Assembly: GCA_934646115.1 (NCBI GenBank)
Contig: CAKUEM010000003.1
Span: 1 to 64,000 of the forward strand
Direction of reading: 5' to 3'
Length of the DNA: 64,000 bases
Origin: an uncultured Oscillospiraceae bacterium
GTDB lineage: Bacteria > Bacillota > Clostridia > Oscillospirales > JAAYXM01
Shown here: positions 32,572-42,097 of the stretch, one piece after another
How the letters are laid out: every line of letters starts with the position of its first letter
How positions within the stretch are numbered: the stretch's first letter is position 1
Translations under genes and position numbers: made by a program
The notes under the pieces: generated by a model
What the model was told of the DNA's origin: nothing
The model's input: the letters and a program-made list of their open reading frames with translations, nothing else
Databases searched by the model: none

Positions 32572-34230
32572 ATGGCAAAAATATTTGATTATTCCAACGC
32601 GCAGGAGCCGGGTAGATTCCGCATTCAAACGCGGTTTTTGCGCGTGCTGATCAATTTATTTGTTACGCTCATCGCCGGGTTTCTTTATTTTTATCTTGAG
32701 CTTCCGGCGCTCAATTTGCAATCGCAGGAGTTTTATACCTTCGCGGGGCTTTTGTGCGTGGTGTATATCCTCTCATCGCTTGTGACCTCCGGGTTTCGCG
32801 TGCAGGGCGGCATCCGCGAATATGGGCGATTTGTTAAGGCGCAGTGTAAGCTTCCGGCAATTCTGCTCGCCGCGCTGATCGCGGTGACTCTGCTTGGCGG
32901 CGTGTCCTCGTGGGTCGTGATCCGCGCAAATTCTTATAAAAATTTATTGGAAGTGGAAACGGGCGATTTTTCCGCCGAGGTGGCGGAGATCTCGTTTGAT
33001 AAAATTCCGATGCTCGATGAGCAGTCCGCCGAGCGCCTGGGCGACCGGAAGCTGGGCGAGCTGTCTGACATGGTCAGTCAGTTTGAGGTTGCGGGCAACT
33101 ATACGCAGATCAATTATAAGGGGCGCCCGGTGCGCGTGACGCCGCTGGAATATGGCGACGTGATCAAATGGTTCAACAATCGCGGAAACGGCATTCCCGC
33201 CTATCTGATCATCGATATGGTCACGCAGAACGTGGAGGTCGTGCGGCTGAAAGAGGGCATAAAATACTCAAATTTTGAGCATTTTGGGCGCAGGCTGGAC
33301 CGGCATCTGCGGTTTCATTACCCGACGTATATGTTCTCTACCCCGAATTTTGAAATTGACGACGATGGCAATCCATATTGGGTCTGCCCGCGCGTGATCA
33401 AGCGCGTGGGGCTGTTCGGCGGCACGGATATTTCCGGCGCGGTGCTGGTGAATGCGATCACCGGCGAATCGCAATTTTATGAGGAGATCCCGAGCTGGGT
33501 GGATCGCGTATACAATGCAACGTTGATCATGGAGCAATATGACTATCACGGCGTGTATTGCAACGGATTTTTCAACTCGATCTTCGGGCAGAAGGACGTT
33601 ACGCAAACGACCTCGGGTTATAACTATATTGCGATGAATGACGATGTGTATGTCTATACCGGCGTGACCTCGGCGGGCGGCGATCAGTCGAACGTGGGCT
33701 TTATTCTCTCAAACCAGCGCACGAAGGAAACGCGGTTTTACAGCGCCGCCGGCGCAACGGAATATTCCGCCATGTCCTCTGCGGAGGGCGTTGTGCAGCA
33801 TTTGAATTATAAATCAACGTTCCCGCTGCTTTTAAATATTTCCGCAAAGCCGACGTATTTTATGGCGCTCAAGGACAATGCGCAGCTTGTCAAGATGTAC
33901 GCGATGGTCAATGTGGAGCAGTATCAGATCGTTGCGACCGGGAAAACGGTTGCCGAATGCGAGCAGAATTATATCAAGCTGCTTGCGGAAAATCGAATTA
34001 CAGAGGAAGAGACGTTTGAGACCGAGGTGACGGGCAAAATTGTTGAGATCCGCAGCGCCGTGCGCGACGGGAACACGTTTTATTACCTGCGCCTTGAGAA
34101 CGACCCGGCGTATTACGCGGTTTCGGCGGGCGAGCAGGAGGCGGCGGTGATTTTAAATCCGGGCGATACGGTGCGTCTGCGCGTTGCTGCGGGCGGCGAT
34201 ACGATCAAGCGCGTGCTTGCGTTGGAGTGA
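32572..34230 (+). CDS. Conserved membrane-anchored protein of unknown function
   Basis: 552 aa. ATG 32572 has RBS aaaggagaag. Three N-terminal membrane helices (about 24-46, 56-77, 98-120) are followed by a long extracellular region without Cys clusters. The sequence GGTDISGAVLVNAITGESQ and the surrounding beta-rich segment resemble a conserved domain in Clostridia annotated only as hypothetical or Tat-signal-like. The C-terminal 90 residues look like a small beta-barrel (TGKIVEIRSAVRDGNTFYYL), OB-like. I cannot assign a function. Confidence 0.7.
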   Translation: MAKIFDYSNAQEPGRFRIQTRFLRVLINLFVTLIAGFLYFYLELPALNLQSQEFYTFAGLLCVVYILSSLVTSGFRVQGGIREYGRFVKAQCKLPAILLAALIAVTLLGGVSSWVVIRANSYKNLLEVETGDFSAEVAEISFDKIPMLDEQSAERLGDRKLGELSDMVSQFEVAGNYTQINYKGRPVRVTPLEYGDVIKWFNNRGNGIPAYLIIDMVTQNVEVVRLKEGIKYSNFEHFGRRLDRHLRFHYPTYMFSTPNFEIDDDGNPYWVCPRVIKRVGLFGGTDISGAVLVNAITGESQFYEEIPSWVDRVYNATLIMEQYDYHGVYCNGFFNSIFGQKDVTQTTSGYNYIAMNDDVYVYTGVTSAGGDQSNVGFILSNQRTKETRFYSAAGATEYSAMSSAEGVVQHLNYKSTFPLLLNISAKPTYFMALKDNAQLVKMYAMVNVEQYQIVATGKTVAECEQNYIKLLAENRITEEETFETEVTGKIVEIRSAVRDGNTFYYLRLENDPAYYAVSAGEQEAAVILNPGDTVRLRVAAGGDTIKRVLALE

Positions 34231-34292
34231 TCTCGCGCGGGGAAAGCGCGGTCGCGGGTTTTTAATGAAAGAAAGCAGAGGGAGGCGATTTT

Positions 34293-35780
34293 ATGAAAAA
34301 ACGGATCTTGGCATTGTTTCTTGGGGCTTGCATGCTGCTCGGCAGCGTGCCGGCGCAGGCGGTAACGGCAAAAACGCCGGACGTGCGCGTGTTGATCGAC
34401 GGGGAGGAGGTCAAATTGCGCGCATATAACATCGGCGGCGCGAATTACTTTAAGCTGCGCGACCTGGCCTTTGCGCTGCGCAGCACGGACAAGGCGTTCG
34501 ATGTGCAGTGGGACGCGAAAAGCCAAACGGTCATGCTTTTTTCGCACCAGGCGTATGTTCCGGTGGGCGGCGAGTGCGCCGAAGGGGCGTATGCGCCGGC
34601 GGAGGCCAAGCCCTCTACGCATCGCGTGACGCTTGACGGGAAGCCGCAAAGCTTTGCGGCGTATCACATCGGCGGGGCGAATTATTTTAAGCTGCGCGAT
34701 GTGCTCGGCGCGCTGGATATTGCCGTTGACTGGATCGATGTGAGCCGTACGATCACGATTTCCACAGCGGCTGCGGTGGATATGAACCAGATCGTTACGA
34801 TCCGCTGCGCAGATGAGGAAGATCGGCAAAGCGGCGCGGGATATGGCGTTCTCGTTAGCAAAGACGGCAAGATCTTAACCAATTATGATATCATGAAGCG
34901 CGCCGCGCGCGCCAAAGCGACCTGGAATAAAGACGGGAAGCAGTATGAAATCACGGGATTTCTCGCTTATGACAAAAAACGGAATCTTGCGCTCATGCAA
35001 AGTACAATCGTAACGGATACGTTTGCCGTGCTGGCACAGCAACAGCCTTCGGAGAGCGCGCGGATCGTTTTGGCGACGAGCAAGACTGAGGAAGGCTGGA
35101 TCGGAAGCTGGATTGAAGACGAGTATTCCAAAGGAAGGGTCATTACCCCCACGGTGCGGGAAGGCGAATGGGGCGCTCCTGTATTTACCCTTTCGGGCGA
35201 GCTGTGCGGCGTGGCGTTTGCGCGCGGAACTCAGTTTGAGATCGATAGCAGGGTCGCGCCGGCCGATGCGGCAAAAAGCTGGCTGCTTCGCACGGAAGTG
35301 ACGAGCTTTGAAGCGGCTTATAAGCAAAATTATCCGCTTTCCGGAACGAAAACGATTTCAGACGTGCTTTCGCTGGTGGGTGCGCAGTATGCGACGCTCT
35401 CGCTGCCTGAGGGTACGGTGAAGATTTCAAAAATCGGCATGGGATACAACGAGGATTTTTATAAGTGCATCGACTGTCGTATCGAGATCAGTGATGTGCA
35501 GGCGGGAACGCGCATGTTTGATCGTATGGAAGCAGGAGACGACGAGGAGCAGTGCCGTGCGCTGAAAAGTTATACGAAAAAGATGGTCGCCACAATTCGG
35601 AATTATTTTCCGGAATACGAGGTGTGTGGCGAGGTTTATGTTCGCGCAAGAAGTAATTTAGAGCCGTCTGCCGACGATGAGATCGAGGATGTGACTGCGG
35701 TGCATGGCGGCTGGGAGTTTAATGCGCGGGTATTTTGGTTTGAAGCAACAGATCTTAAAGGATTCTGCACGATGCGATAG
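34293..35780 (+). CDS. Secreted protein with two stalk (Cu-amine-oxidase-N-like) repeats and a degenerate trypsin-like domain
   Basis: 495 aa. Signal peptide 1-23 ends PAQA. Two copies of a stalk repeat follow (about 30-80 and 112-158), each with GGANYFKLRD. Residues about 170-330 follow the HtrA/trypsin-2 pattern but have lost the active site. GKILTNYDIM replaces the usual NYHVI (His to Asp), KRNLALMQS replaces DLALL (Asp to Asn), and EGEWGAPVFTLSGELCGV replaces GNSGGPV (no Ser). It is therefore a pseudo-protease, perhaps a binding or scaffold protein outside the cell. The last 165 residues are not recognised. Confidence 0.72.
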   Translation: MKKRILALFLGACMLLGSVPAQAVTAKTPDVRVLIDGEEVKLRAYNIGGANYFKLRDLAFALRSTDKAFDVQWDAKSQTVMLFSHQAYVPVGGECAEGAYAPAEAKPSTHRVTLDGKPQSFAAYHIGGANYFKLRDVLGALDIAVDWIDVSRTITISTAAAVDMNQIVTIRCADEEDRQSGAGYGVLVSKDGKILTNYDIMKRAARAKATWNKDGKQYEITGFLAYDKKRNLALMQSTIVTDTFAVLAQQQPSESARIVLATSKTEEGWIGSWIEDEYSKGRVITPTVREGEWGAPVFTLSGELCGVAFARGTQFEIDSRVAPADAAKSWLLRTEVTSFEAAYKQNYPLSGTKTISDVLSLVGAQYATLSLPEGTVKISKIGMGYNEDFYKCIDCRIEISDVQAGTRMFDRMEAGDDEEQCRALKSYTKKMVATIRNYFPEYEVCGEVYVRARSNLEPSADDEIEDVTAVHGGWEFNARVFWFEATDLKGFCTMR

Positions 35781-35859
35781 CTGAGTTGCCGCCATGCAGG
35801 CGAAAAATAGGGGCAGTGGCTCGCGCCGCCGCCCCAATTCGCAAAATTTCAGAAAAACG

Positions 35860-35885
35860 GAGCCGGGAGATCGATCTCCCGGCTC
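35860..35885. terminator. Terminator between convergent genes 35780 and 35894
   Basis: 26-bp perfect palindrome. On the minus strand it is followed by CGTTTTT, giving a good terminator for the Fe-S protein gene; the plus-strand T tract is weaker. Confidence 0.8.
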
Positions 35886-35893
35886 TGCTGCTT

Positions 35894-36568
35894 TTACAGA
35901 ATACGCCCGTCGGTCGACAGGATGATCACCTTGCTCGGAATGCGTTTTCCGCACTCGTGCAGCGCGCGTTCCGCTGCCTGCGCAAGACCGCCGCAGCACG
36001 GAACTTCCATGCGCACGACCGTGACGCTGCGGATCTCATTTTCGCGCAGGATCGCGGTCAGCTTTTCGGAATACTCCACAGAATCCAGCTTGGGGCAGCC
36101 GATCAGCGTAACGCGCCCGCGCATCAGCTCATCGTGAAAATTCCCATAGGCAAATGCGGTGCAGTCTGCGGCGATCAGCAGGTCCGCCTGATGAAAATAC
36201 GGCGCATTCGGCGCGACCAGCTGGATCTGCACTGGCCACTGTGCAAGCTGCGAAGCGACCTGCGTTTGCGGCGCGTTTGCGGCGCTCGGACGCAGCTGCT
36301 GCGCCAGCATCCCGGGGCATCCGGCATGCTGTGCGCGCTGATTTGCGGCAACCGCTTCCGCGTCATAGGCGCTCGCTTCGCGCTCAACAAATGAGATCGC
36401 GCCGGTCGGGCAAGCGGGCAGACAATCGCCAAGCCCGTCGCAATAATCGTCGCGCAGAAGCTGCGCCTTGCCGTCGACCATGCCGATCGCGCCCTCATGG
36501 CATGCTTTCGCGCATAATCCGCAGCCATTGCAGCGTGCTTCGTTGATCTCAATAATTTTTCTTACCAT
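35894..36568 (-). CDS. 4Fe-4S ferredoxin-type protein with a Cys-rich C-terminal domain
   Basis: 224 aa. ATG 36568 has RBS aaaggag. Two ferredoxin motifs at the N-terminus (CNGCGLCAKAC and CDGLGDCLPACPTGA) bind two 4Fe-4S clusters. The second has CxxxxxCxxxC spacing, as in the iron-sulfur proteins encoded next to hydroxylamine reductase or Fnr-type regulators. The C-terminal half has further Cys residues (AADCTAF, IGCPKLD, PCCGGLA) that could hold another metal or a disulfide. It is divergent from a Crp/Fnr-family regulator, so redox or nitrosative-stress control is plausible. Confidence 0.85.
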   Translation of the reverse strand: MVRKIIEINEARCNGCGLCAKACHEGAIGMVDGKAQLLRDDYCDGLGDCLPACPTGAISFVEREASAYDAEAVAANQRAQHAGCPGMLAQQLRPSAANAPQTQVASQLAQWPVQIQLVAPNAPYFHQADLLIAADCTAFAYGNFHDELMRGRVTLIGCPKLDSVEYSEKLTAILRENEIRSVTVVRMEVPCCGGLAQAAERALHECGKRIPSKVIILSTDGRIL

Positions 36569-36621
36569 AAATATATCGCTCCTTTTTTTGCATCCAGCGC
36601 ACAGGTTATGGCGCAAAGCTC

Positions 36622-36650
36622 TTGTGTTTACGGTGATATTCTACTATACT
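36622..36650 (+). promoter_or_regulatory. Promoter of the Crp/Fnr-type regulator
   Basis: TTGTGT 36622-36627 and TATACT 36645-36650, spacer 17 bp. The repeated GGTATAC/GTATG stretches just downstream may hold an operator. Confidence 0.65.
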
Positions 36651-36694
36651 GGTGGTATACTGTATGTGGTATTTCCAACAAAGAGGTGATTTTT

Positions 36695-37363
36695 TTGCAA
36701 AAATATTTGGAAATTTTAAAAGAAACGCCGCTGTTTGCCGGAATTTCAGAGCATGCGCTGCCCGAGACGCTCGCGTGCTTGGGCGCGCGCACGGCACAGT
36801 ATCAGAAGGGCGAATATATTTGGCATGAGGGCGACGCAGCGACGCCCGTAGGGGTGGTGCTGTCCGGCAGTGTGCAGATCGCGCACGAGGATTATTGGGG
36901 CGATCGCGTGATCATGGCGCGCGCCCAGCGCGCGGAGCTGTTTGGCGAGGCGTTTGCCATTGCGGGCATTCCCGCAGGGGCTGCCGCGGTGGCGAGCCAT
37001 GACTGCGAGGTGCTGCTGTTTGATTGCGCGCGGCTGCTGAAGCCCCACGCGCAGGCGTGTGCGCTTGATCCCCGCTTGCTGCGCAATATGCTGCAAATTC
37101 TTGCGGATAAAAATCATGTGCTGACGCGCAAGCTGTTTTACGTCACGCGGAAAACCACGCGGGAGAAGCTGCTCGCTTATTTATCCGCCTGTGCGCAGGC
37201 GGCGGGGAGCGCGTCGTTTTCCATTCCGTTTGACCGGCAGGAGCTGGCGGATTATCTCGCGGTGGATCGCAGCGCCATGTCGCATGAGCTGTCCCGCTTG
37301 CGCGACGAGGGCGTCTTGCGCACGGATAGGCGCAAATTTTGCCTGCTGCAGCCGCAACGGTAA
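36695..37363 (+). CDS. Crp/Fnr family transcriptional regulator
   Basis: 222 aa from TTG 36695, chosen because RBS agaggtga (36682-36689) is 5 nt upstream. The N-terminal cNMP-binding-like beta barrel (about 20-120) includes QKGEYIWHEGDAATPVGVVL. The C-terminal HTH (about 165-220) has DRQELADYLAVDRSAMSHEL followed by SRLRDEG, the normal Crp recognition-helix form. It lacks the N-terminal Cys group of Fnr. It is divergent from the Fe-S protein gene (126 bp between starts) and probably controls it; HcpR-like nitrosative-stress regulators have this arrangement. Confidence 0.88.
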   Translation: MQKYLEILKETPLFAGISEHALPETLACLGARTAQYQKGEYIWHEGDAATPVGVVLSGSVQIAHEDYWGDRVIMARAQRAELFGEAFAIAGIPAGAAAVASHDCEVLLFDCARLLKPHAQACALDPRLLRNMLQILADKNHVLTRKLFYVTRKTTREKLLAYLSACAQAAGSASFSIPFDRQELADYLAVDRSAMSHELSRLRDEGVLRTDRRKFCLLQPQR

Positions 37364-37371
37364 AATTTTCT

Positions 37372-37400
37372 TTGTCAACCGAACGCGTTTGTGGTAGAAT
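37372..37400 (+). promoter_or_regulatory. Promoter of the CPBP protease gene
   Basis: TTGTCA 37372-37377 and TAGAAT 37395-37400 with a 17-bp spacer. It rules out the upstream in-frame GTG at 37391 as start codon. Confidence 0.8.
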
Positions 37401-37432
37401 ATCTTCATCTGGCGGAGGAGGTGAACCGCGCG

Positions 37433-38269
37433 GTGAATACAAAATCATGGAGCTTGTTTGAAGCGCTTGTATTTTATTTGGGATATTTGGCGTCCGGGCT
37501 GATCGCGCGGCTCGCGCTGCTTTTGTTTCATGCAACGCGCCTTGCGCTTGAAAATCAGCAAAATCATGCGCTGTTTGACGGGCAGCGTTTTTTTGCCGAG
37601 GTGCTTTCTGCAGTGGAGCGCCGCCCGATGGTCATTCTGCTGCTTGCGGATCTTGCGGTCGTCTTACTGCTTGTGGTCGTGATTCGCGCGCGGGGCGAGC
37701 GGCCTGTGCGCTACCTGGCGCTGACGCGCGCGCCGGTCTCCGGCTTGTTCGGCGCGGTGGGCGCGGGGGTCGGGTTTCGGTATGCGTTCTCTTGGCTTCT
37801 CACGCTGCTGCTCGGCGGCAGTGCCACGCTGCAAAACTATAATCAGCATATGGAGCAGTTTGTGGATGATGCGTTCTGGCTGGTGCTGTGCGCGGTGGTG
37901 CTTGCCGCGCCGGTGATCGAGGAATTGGTGTTTCGCGGGGCGCTGTTTCGCGCGCTTGAGCGCAGCTTCCATAAGGGCGCTGCGATTTTTGTGCCGTCCG
38001 TGCTGTTCGCGCTTGCGCATACCGATCCGGTGCAGATGGCGTATGCGTTTGTGCTGGGGCTGCTGCTCGCGGTCACGCGGGCGCGCTCCGGAAGGCTTTT
38101 GCCCTGCATTTTTCTGCATATGGCGTTTAATGCGGCGAATTTTCTGCAATTTACGCTGCCGGTTTGGGCGGTCATGCTGGCGACGATCGCCTGTTATCTC
38201 TTAACGCTGCGCGGCGGAAAACGTATAAATCGGAAAAAGCATTGTCAGAATGCTGCGAATTTGCTATAA
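37433..38269 (+). CDS. CPBP family intramembrane glutamic endopeptidase (CAAX protease/bacteriocin-processing)
   Basis: 278 aa. GTG 37433 stands 8 nt after the very strong RBS ggaggaggtga (37414-37424). About eight membrane helices. The catalytic motifs are EELVFRG (EExxxR), FALAHTD with its His, and LHMAFNAAN (HxxxN), all intact. Family members cut within membranes, act in protein or peptide maturation and bacteriocin self-immunity. The target is unknown; the gene is monocistronic with its own promoter, and the gdpP promoter lies in its 3' end. Confidence 0.87.
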   Translation: MNTKSWSLFEALVFYLGYLASGLIARLALLLFHATRLALENQQNHALFDGQRFFAEVLSAVERRPMVILLLADLAVVLLLVVVIRARGERPVRYLALTRAPVSGLFGAVGAGVGFRYAFSWLLTLLLGGSATLQNYNQHMEQFVDDAFWLVLCAVVLAAPVIEELVFRGALFRALERSFHKGAAIFVPSVLFALAHTDPVQMAYAFVLGLLLAVTRARSGRLLPCIFLHMAFNAANFLQFTLPVWAVMLATIACYLLTLRGGKRINRKKHCQNAANLL

Positions 38270-38270
38270 T
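38242..38270 (+). promoter_or_regulatory. gdpP-rplI-dnaB promoter
   Basis: TTGTCA 38242-38247, TATAAT 38265-38270, spacer 17 bp; it overlaps the 3' end of the CPBP gene. Confidence 0.88.
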
Positions 38271-38304
38271 AAAATTGTCTATCGAATGATGGGAGGGGAA
38301 TCAC

Positions 38305-40296
38305 GTGAATAAACGCTTTATGCGCATGCTGGAGCCGCGTTTTCGCCTGTGCTTTATCATGCTGGTTTTATTCGCGCTCAGCTCCTTCTTTATTTCGCCG
38401 TGGCTTGCGGCGGGCGAGCTTGCGGCGGTTCTGCTTGTGTATCTGCAGTTCCGGCATGCGGTGACGAAGCGCAACCGCGAGGTGCTGCAATACGTTGAAA
38501 ACATGATGTATAACGTCGACGCGGCAACGAAGGATTCTCTGCTGAATTTCCCGCTGCCGATGGCGATCGTGAAGCTCGCGAGCGATGAGTTGATTTGGTA
38601 TAACGATGCGTTTATGGATCTTTCCGATGCGCATGAGCATGTATTTGAAACGCATATGCTGGATATGATGCCCTCGCTTTCGCTGCATTGGCTTGCGGAA
38701 GGGAAGCACGAGTGCCCGACCGATGTGAAAATCGGCGCGCGCAGCTTCCGCGTTTTGGGAAACCTCGTCCGGGCGGATACGGAGAGCGCGAAGGACGATT
38801 TGCTTGCAACGCTGTATTTTCTTGAAAATTCTGAGCTGCGCAGCTTGCAAAAGCAGTTTGCGGACACACGGCAGATCGTGTCTATTCTTCTGATCGATAA
38901 CTTCGATGAGATCATGAACGGCGTGGACGATTCCGGGCGTAACGCGATTTTGGCGGCAATCGATGAAAAAATTGCAAAATGGATCGAGCCGGCGCACGGG
39001 ATCATCATTCATTCCGAGCGGGATCGCTATGTCTTTTTGTTTGAAAGCCAGTATTTTGAGAGCTACCGGGAAGAGCGCTTTCACCTGCTCGACGCGGTGC
39101 GCGAGGTCGTCAGCGTAAACGGCATTCATGCCACGCTGAGTATCGGCATCGGCAAAGACGGTGCGAGCTTTTATGAAAATTATAAAAATGCGCAGCTCGC
39201 GATCGAGATGTCGCTCTCGCGCGGCGGCGACCAGGCGGTGATCCGCAACGCGATTCAGTTTGAGTTTTACGGCGGACGCACCGAAGAGGTGGAAAAACGC
39301 ACAAAGGTGAAGTCACGCGTGATGTCAAACGCGCTGGCAGAGTTGATCAAAGACGCGTCGAGCGTGCTGGTTATGGGGCATCGCAACGCGGATAATGACA
39401 GCATCGGCGCGGCGATCGGCGTGCTTGCCATGGCGCGCACGCTTGGCAAAAGCGGCAATATCGTTCTGCGCAAGCAGGAGAATAACGCGGAAGCGCTGTG
39501 TAAAATGATCGCGCAGGATGCGCATTATGCAAACGTTTTTATCACGGCGGAGGACGCGATGGTCGAGGCGGACCGCAACACGCTCCTCGTCGTGGTGGAC
39601 ACGAACCGCCCGCTTTATGTTGAGTCGCAGCCGCTGCTTGAATCGGTCAATAAAGTTGCGGTGATCGACCATCACCGTCGCTCGGCGGAGTATATCGAAA
39701 ACGCGCTGCTCAATTTCCATGAGCCATACGCTTCGTCCACGTGCGAGCTTGTGACCGAGCTGCTGCAATATCTGCTGGGCAAGCCGGATCTTCTGCGCTG
39801 TGAGGCGGAGGCGCTGCTCGCGGGGATCGTTTTGGATACAAAGAATTTCACAATGAAGACCGGCGTGCGCACGTTTGAGGCGGCGGCATTTTTGCGCCGC
39901 GCGGGCGCGGATACCGTTGCGGTCAAGCGCCTTTTGCAAAATGATCTGGATACGTATGTGCATCGCGCGCAGATCGTGAAGCTTGCGAAGATCTACAAGG
40001 GCTGTATCGCGATCGCCGCATATGAAGGCGCGTCCGACCGGGTGACGGCGGCGCAGGCGGCGGACGATCTGCTGAATATCACAAAAATTCAGGCGTCGTT
40101 TGTGCTGTATCAGGCGTCGGACAGCGTGATCATTTCCGCCCGCTCGCTGGGGAATATCAATGTGCAGATCATCTTAGAAAAGCTGGGCGGCGGCGGACAT
40201 TTGGGCACGGCGGGCGCGCAGGTGCGCGGAAAGAGCATGCAGGATGTGCAAAAAGAGCTGATCGCGGCGATCGACCAGGTTGTTGAGGACGAATAG
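38305..40296 (+). CDS. gdpP: Cyclic-di-AMP phosphodiesterase GdpP
   Basis: 663 aa. GTG 38305 has RBS gggagggg. Two N-terminal helices, a PAS-like domain (about 80-150), a degenerate GGDEF domain (about 170-300; SERDRYVFLFES replaces the GGDEF line) and DHH/DHHA1 domains. The DHH motifs are VMGHRNADNDSIG, VVDTNRP and VIDHHRRS; DHHA1 has GGGGHLGTAGAQV. It hydrolyses cyclic-di-AMP to pApA and so controls osmolyte balance and wall stress. Its place before rplI and dnaB is standard for Bacillota. Confidence 0.95.
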   Translation: MNKRFMRMLEPRFRLCFIMLVLFALSSFFISPWLAAGELAAVLLVYLQFRHAVTKRNREVLQYVENMMYNVDAATKDSLLNFPLPMAIVKLASDELIWYNDAFMDLSDAHEHVFETHMLDMMPSLSLHWLAEGKHECPTDVKIGARSFRVLGNLVRADTESAKDDLLATLYFLENSELRSLQKQFADTRQIVSILLIDNFDEIMNGVDDSGRNAILAAIDEKIAKWIEPAHGIIIHSERDRYVFLFESQYFESYREERFHLLDAVREVVSVNGIHATLSIGIGKDGASFYENYKNAQLAIEMSLSRGGDQAVIRNAIQFEFYGGRTEEVEKRTKVKSRVMSNALAELIKDASSVLVMGHRNADNDSIGAAIGVLAMARTLGKSGNIVLRKQENNAEALCKMIAQDAHYANVFITAEDAMVEADRNTLLVVVDTNRPLYVESQPLLESVNKVAVIDHHRRSAEYIENALLNFHEPYASSTCELVTELLQYLLGKPDLLRCEAEALLAGIVLDTKNFTMKTGVRTFEAAAFLRRAGADTVAVKRLLQNDLDTYVHRAQIVKLAKIYKGCIAIAAYEGASDRVTAAQAADDLLNITKIQASFVLYQASDSVIISARSLGNINVQIILEKLGGGGHLGTAGAQVRGKSMQDVQKELIAAIDQVVEDE

Positions 40297-40311
40297 ACGG
40301 AGGTTATGATT

Positions 40312-40758
40312 ATGAAGGTTATTTTACAGGCGGACGTGAAGGGCAAGGGCAAAAAGGGCCAGCTCGTCAATGTGTCTGACGGGTATGCGCGCAACTTTCT
40401 GTTCCCGAAAAAGCTTGCCGTTGAGGCAAATTCCAGCAATTTAAACGAAATGAAGCAGCGCCAGGCGGCGGAAGAGGCGCGCATCGCGCGCGAGCGCGCG
40501 GCGGCGCAGGAGATCGCGGAGAAGCTCAAAAGCTGCATGGTGCTAATCTCTGCCAAGGCGGGCACGGGCGGTCGCCTTTTCGGCTCTGTGACCGCGTCGG
40601 AGATCGCGGATGGCTTAAAGGCGCAGTTTGGCATTGAGATCGACCGCCATAAGATCATTCTTGATGAGAATATCAAGGCGTTTGGCACCTATGAGCTGAA
40701 GGCAAAGCTTTATAATGATGTGTCCGGGACGGTATTTGTCACGGTGAAAGAGGCGTAA
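40312..40758 (+). CDS. rplI: 50S ribosomal protein L9
   Basis: 148 aa. ATG 40312 is better placed than ATG 40306, which touches RBS acggaggt (40297-40304). [21 protein letters not shown] and [14 protein letters not shown] are the L9 signature. The long central helix and C-terminal domain are complete. dnaB starts 2 bp downstream. Confidence 0.97.
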   Translation: MKVILQADVKGKGKKGQLVNVSDGYARNFLFPKKLAVEANSSNLNEMKQRQAAEEARIARERAAAQEIAEKLKSCMVLISAKAGTGGRLFGSVTASEIADGLKAQFGIEIDRHKIILDENIKAFGTYELKAKLYNDVSGTVFVTVKEA

Positions 40759-40759
40759 T

Positions 40760-42097
40760 ATGGACGAACTTCTCGGTCGGCAGCTTCCCCATAGCATCGA
40801 GGCGGAGCAATCTGTGCTGGGCGCTATGCTGATTGATCCGCGCTGCATTTCCGAGGTGGTGGAGACGCTCCGCCCCGAGGATTTTTATATGACGCAGAAC
40901 CGCCATATCTTTGAAACGATCTATTCTATGTTCACGCTCAGTCAGACGATCGACCCGGTCACGGTGCTCGATCAGTTGACTGTGCGCGGGCTTTCCGATG
41001 CTGCCGGCGGGCGCAAGTATTTCCTTGAATTGATGGAGATCACGCCAACCGCCGCGAACGTGAAGCTTTATGTGAAGATCGTGAAGGATAAGGCGCTTTT
41101 GCGCGCGCTGGGCGAGGCGTCGGCCGAGATCACAGAGCTTGTTACAAGCGGCGAGGGCGAGGCGGAAGAGGTCGTTGAGCTTGCCGAGCAGAAGGTATAT
41201 GCGGTTCGTAATTCCAAGGAGCATAAGGGGCTTGCAAGCATTTCGAGCGTTCTGATGGATGTGTATGACCATTTGGGCGAGCTTGCGAAAAATAACGGCC
41301 GCGTGCCCGGCATTCCGACCGGGTTTTCCTCGATCGACTCTTTCTTAAGCGGGCTGAATAATTCTGATTTGATCCTGCTTGCGGCGCGCCCCGGTATGGG
41401 CAAAACATCCGCGGCGCTCAATATTGCGACCAATGCGGCGAAAGAATCGGGCAAGGCGGTCGTGATTTTTTCACTTGAAATGTCAAACGAGCAGCTGGCG
41501 CTGCGCCTGATCTCCAGCGAGTCGCTCGTCGATTCCAAGAAGCTGCGCACCGGGCTGCTGAGCGAGGATGAATGGGTCTCGATCGCACATGCGTCCAGCC
41601 AGCTGTCGCAAACGCGCTTGTATTTGGACGATACGTCCGGCATTACCGTGCCGGAAATGAAGGCGAAATGCCGCCGACTCGGCGAAGAGCTTGGACTTGT
41701 TGTGATCGACTATTTGCAGCTGATGCAAAGCGGGCGGCGGTCAGAAAACCGCGTGCAGGAGGTCAGCGAGATCTCGCGTTCGCTGAAAATCATGGCGAAA
41801 GAGCTGAATGTTCCGGTGCTGTGTCTGTCGCAGCTTTCGCGCGGACCGGAGCAGCGCGGCGATAATGAGCGCCGTCCGCGCCTGGCAGACCTGCGTGAAT
41901 CCGGCGCGATCGAGCAGGATGCCGACGTGGTGCTCTTTATTTACCGCGATGATTATTATCGGAATGAAGAAAGCGAAGAGCCGGGCGTTGCCGAATTTTT
42001 GGTGCAAAAGAACCGTCATGGCGAGGTGGGCACGATCAAGCTCCACTGGGACGGCGAGCACACCAAATTCTCGGAGATCGACCGAATTCATGGTTAA
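40760..42097 (+). CDS. dnaB: Replicative DNA helicase
   Basis: 445 aa. The N-terminal DnaB domain (about 8-110: LPHSIEAEQSVLGAMLIDP) is followed by the RecA-like domain with Walker A AARPGMGKTSAALNIA, Walker B LVVIDYLQLM and the conserved ESGAIEQDADVVLFIYRDDY. No intein interrupts it. It unwinds DNA at the replication fork as a hexamer. tilS starts inside its last codons. Confidence 0.97.
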   Translation: MDELLGRQLPHSIEAEQSVLGAMLIDPRCISEVVETLRPEDFYMTQNRHIFETIYSMFTLSQTIDPVTVLDQLTVRGLSDAAGGRKYFLELMEITPTAANVKLYVKIVKDKALLRALGEASAEITELVTSGEGEAEEVVELAEQKVYAVRNSKEHKGLASISSVLMDVYDHLGELAKNNGRVPGIPTGFSSIDSFLSGLNNSDLILLAARPGMGKTSAALNIATNAAKESGKAVVIFSLEMSNEQLALRLISSESLVDSKKLRTGLLSEDEWVSIAHASSQLSQTRLYLDDTSGITVPEMKAKCRRLGEELGLVVIDYLQLMQSGRRSENRVQEVSEISRSLKIMAKELNVPVLCLSQLSRGPEQRGDNERRPRLADLRESGAIEQDADVVLFIYRDDYYRNEESEEPGVAEFLVQKNRHGEVGTIKLHWDGEHTKFSEIDRIHG

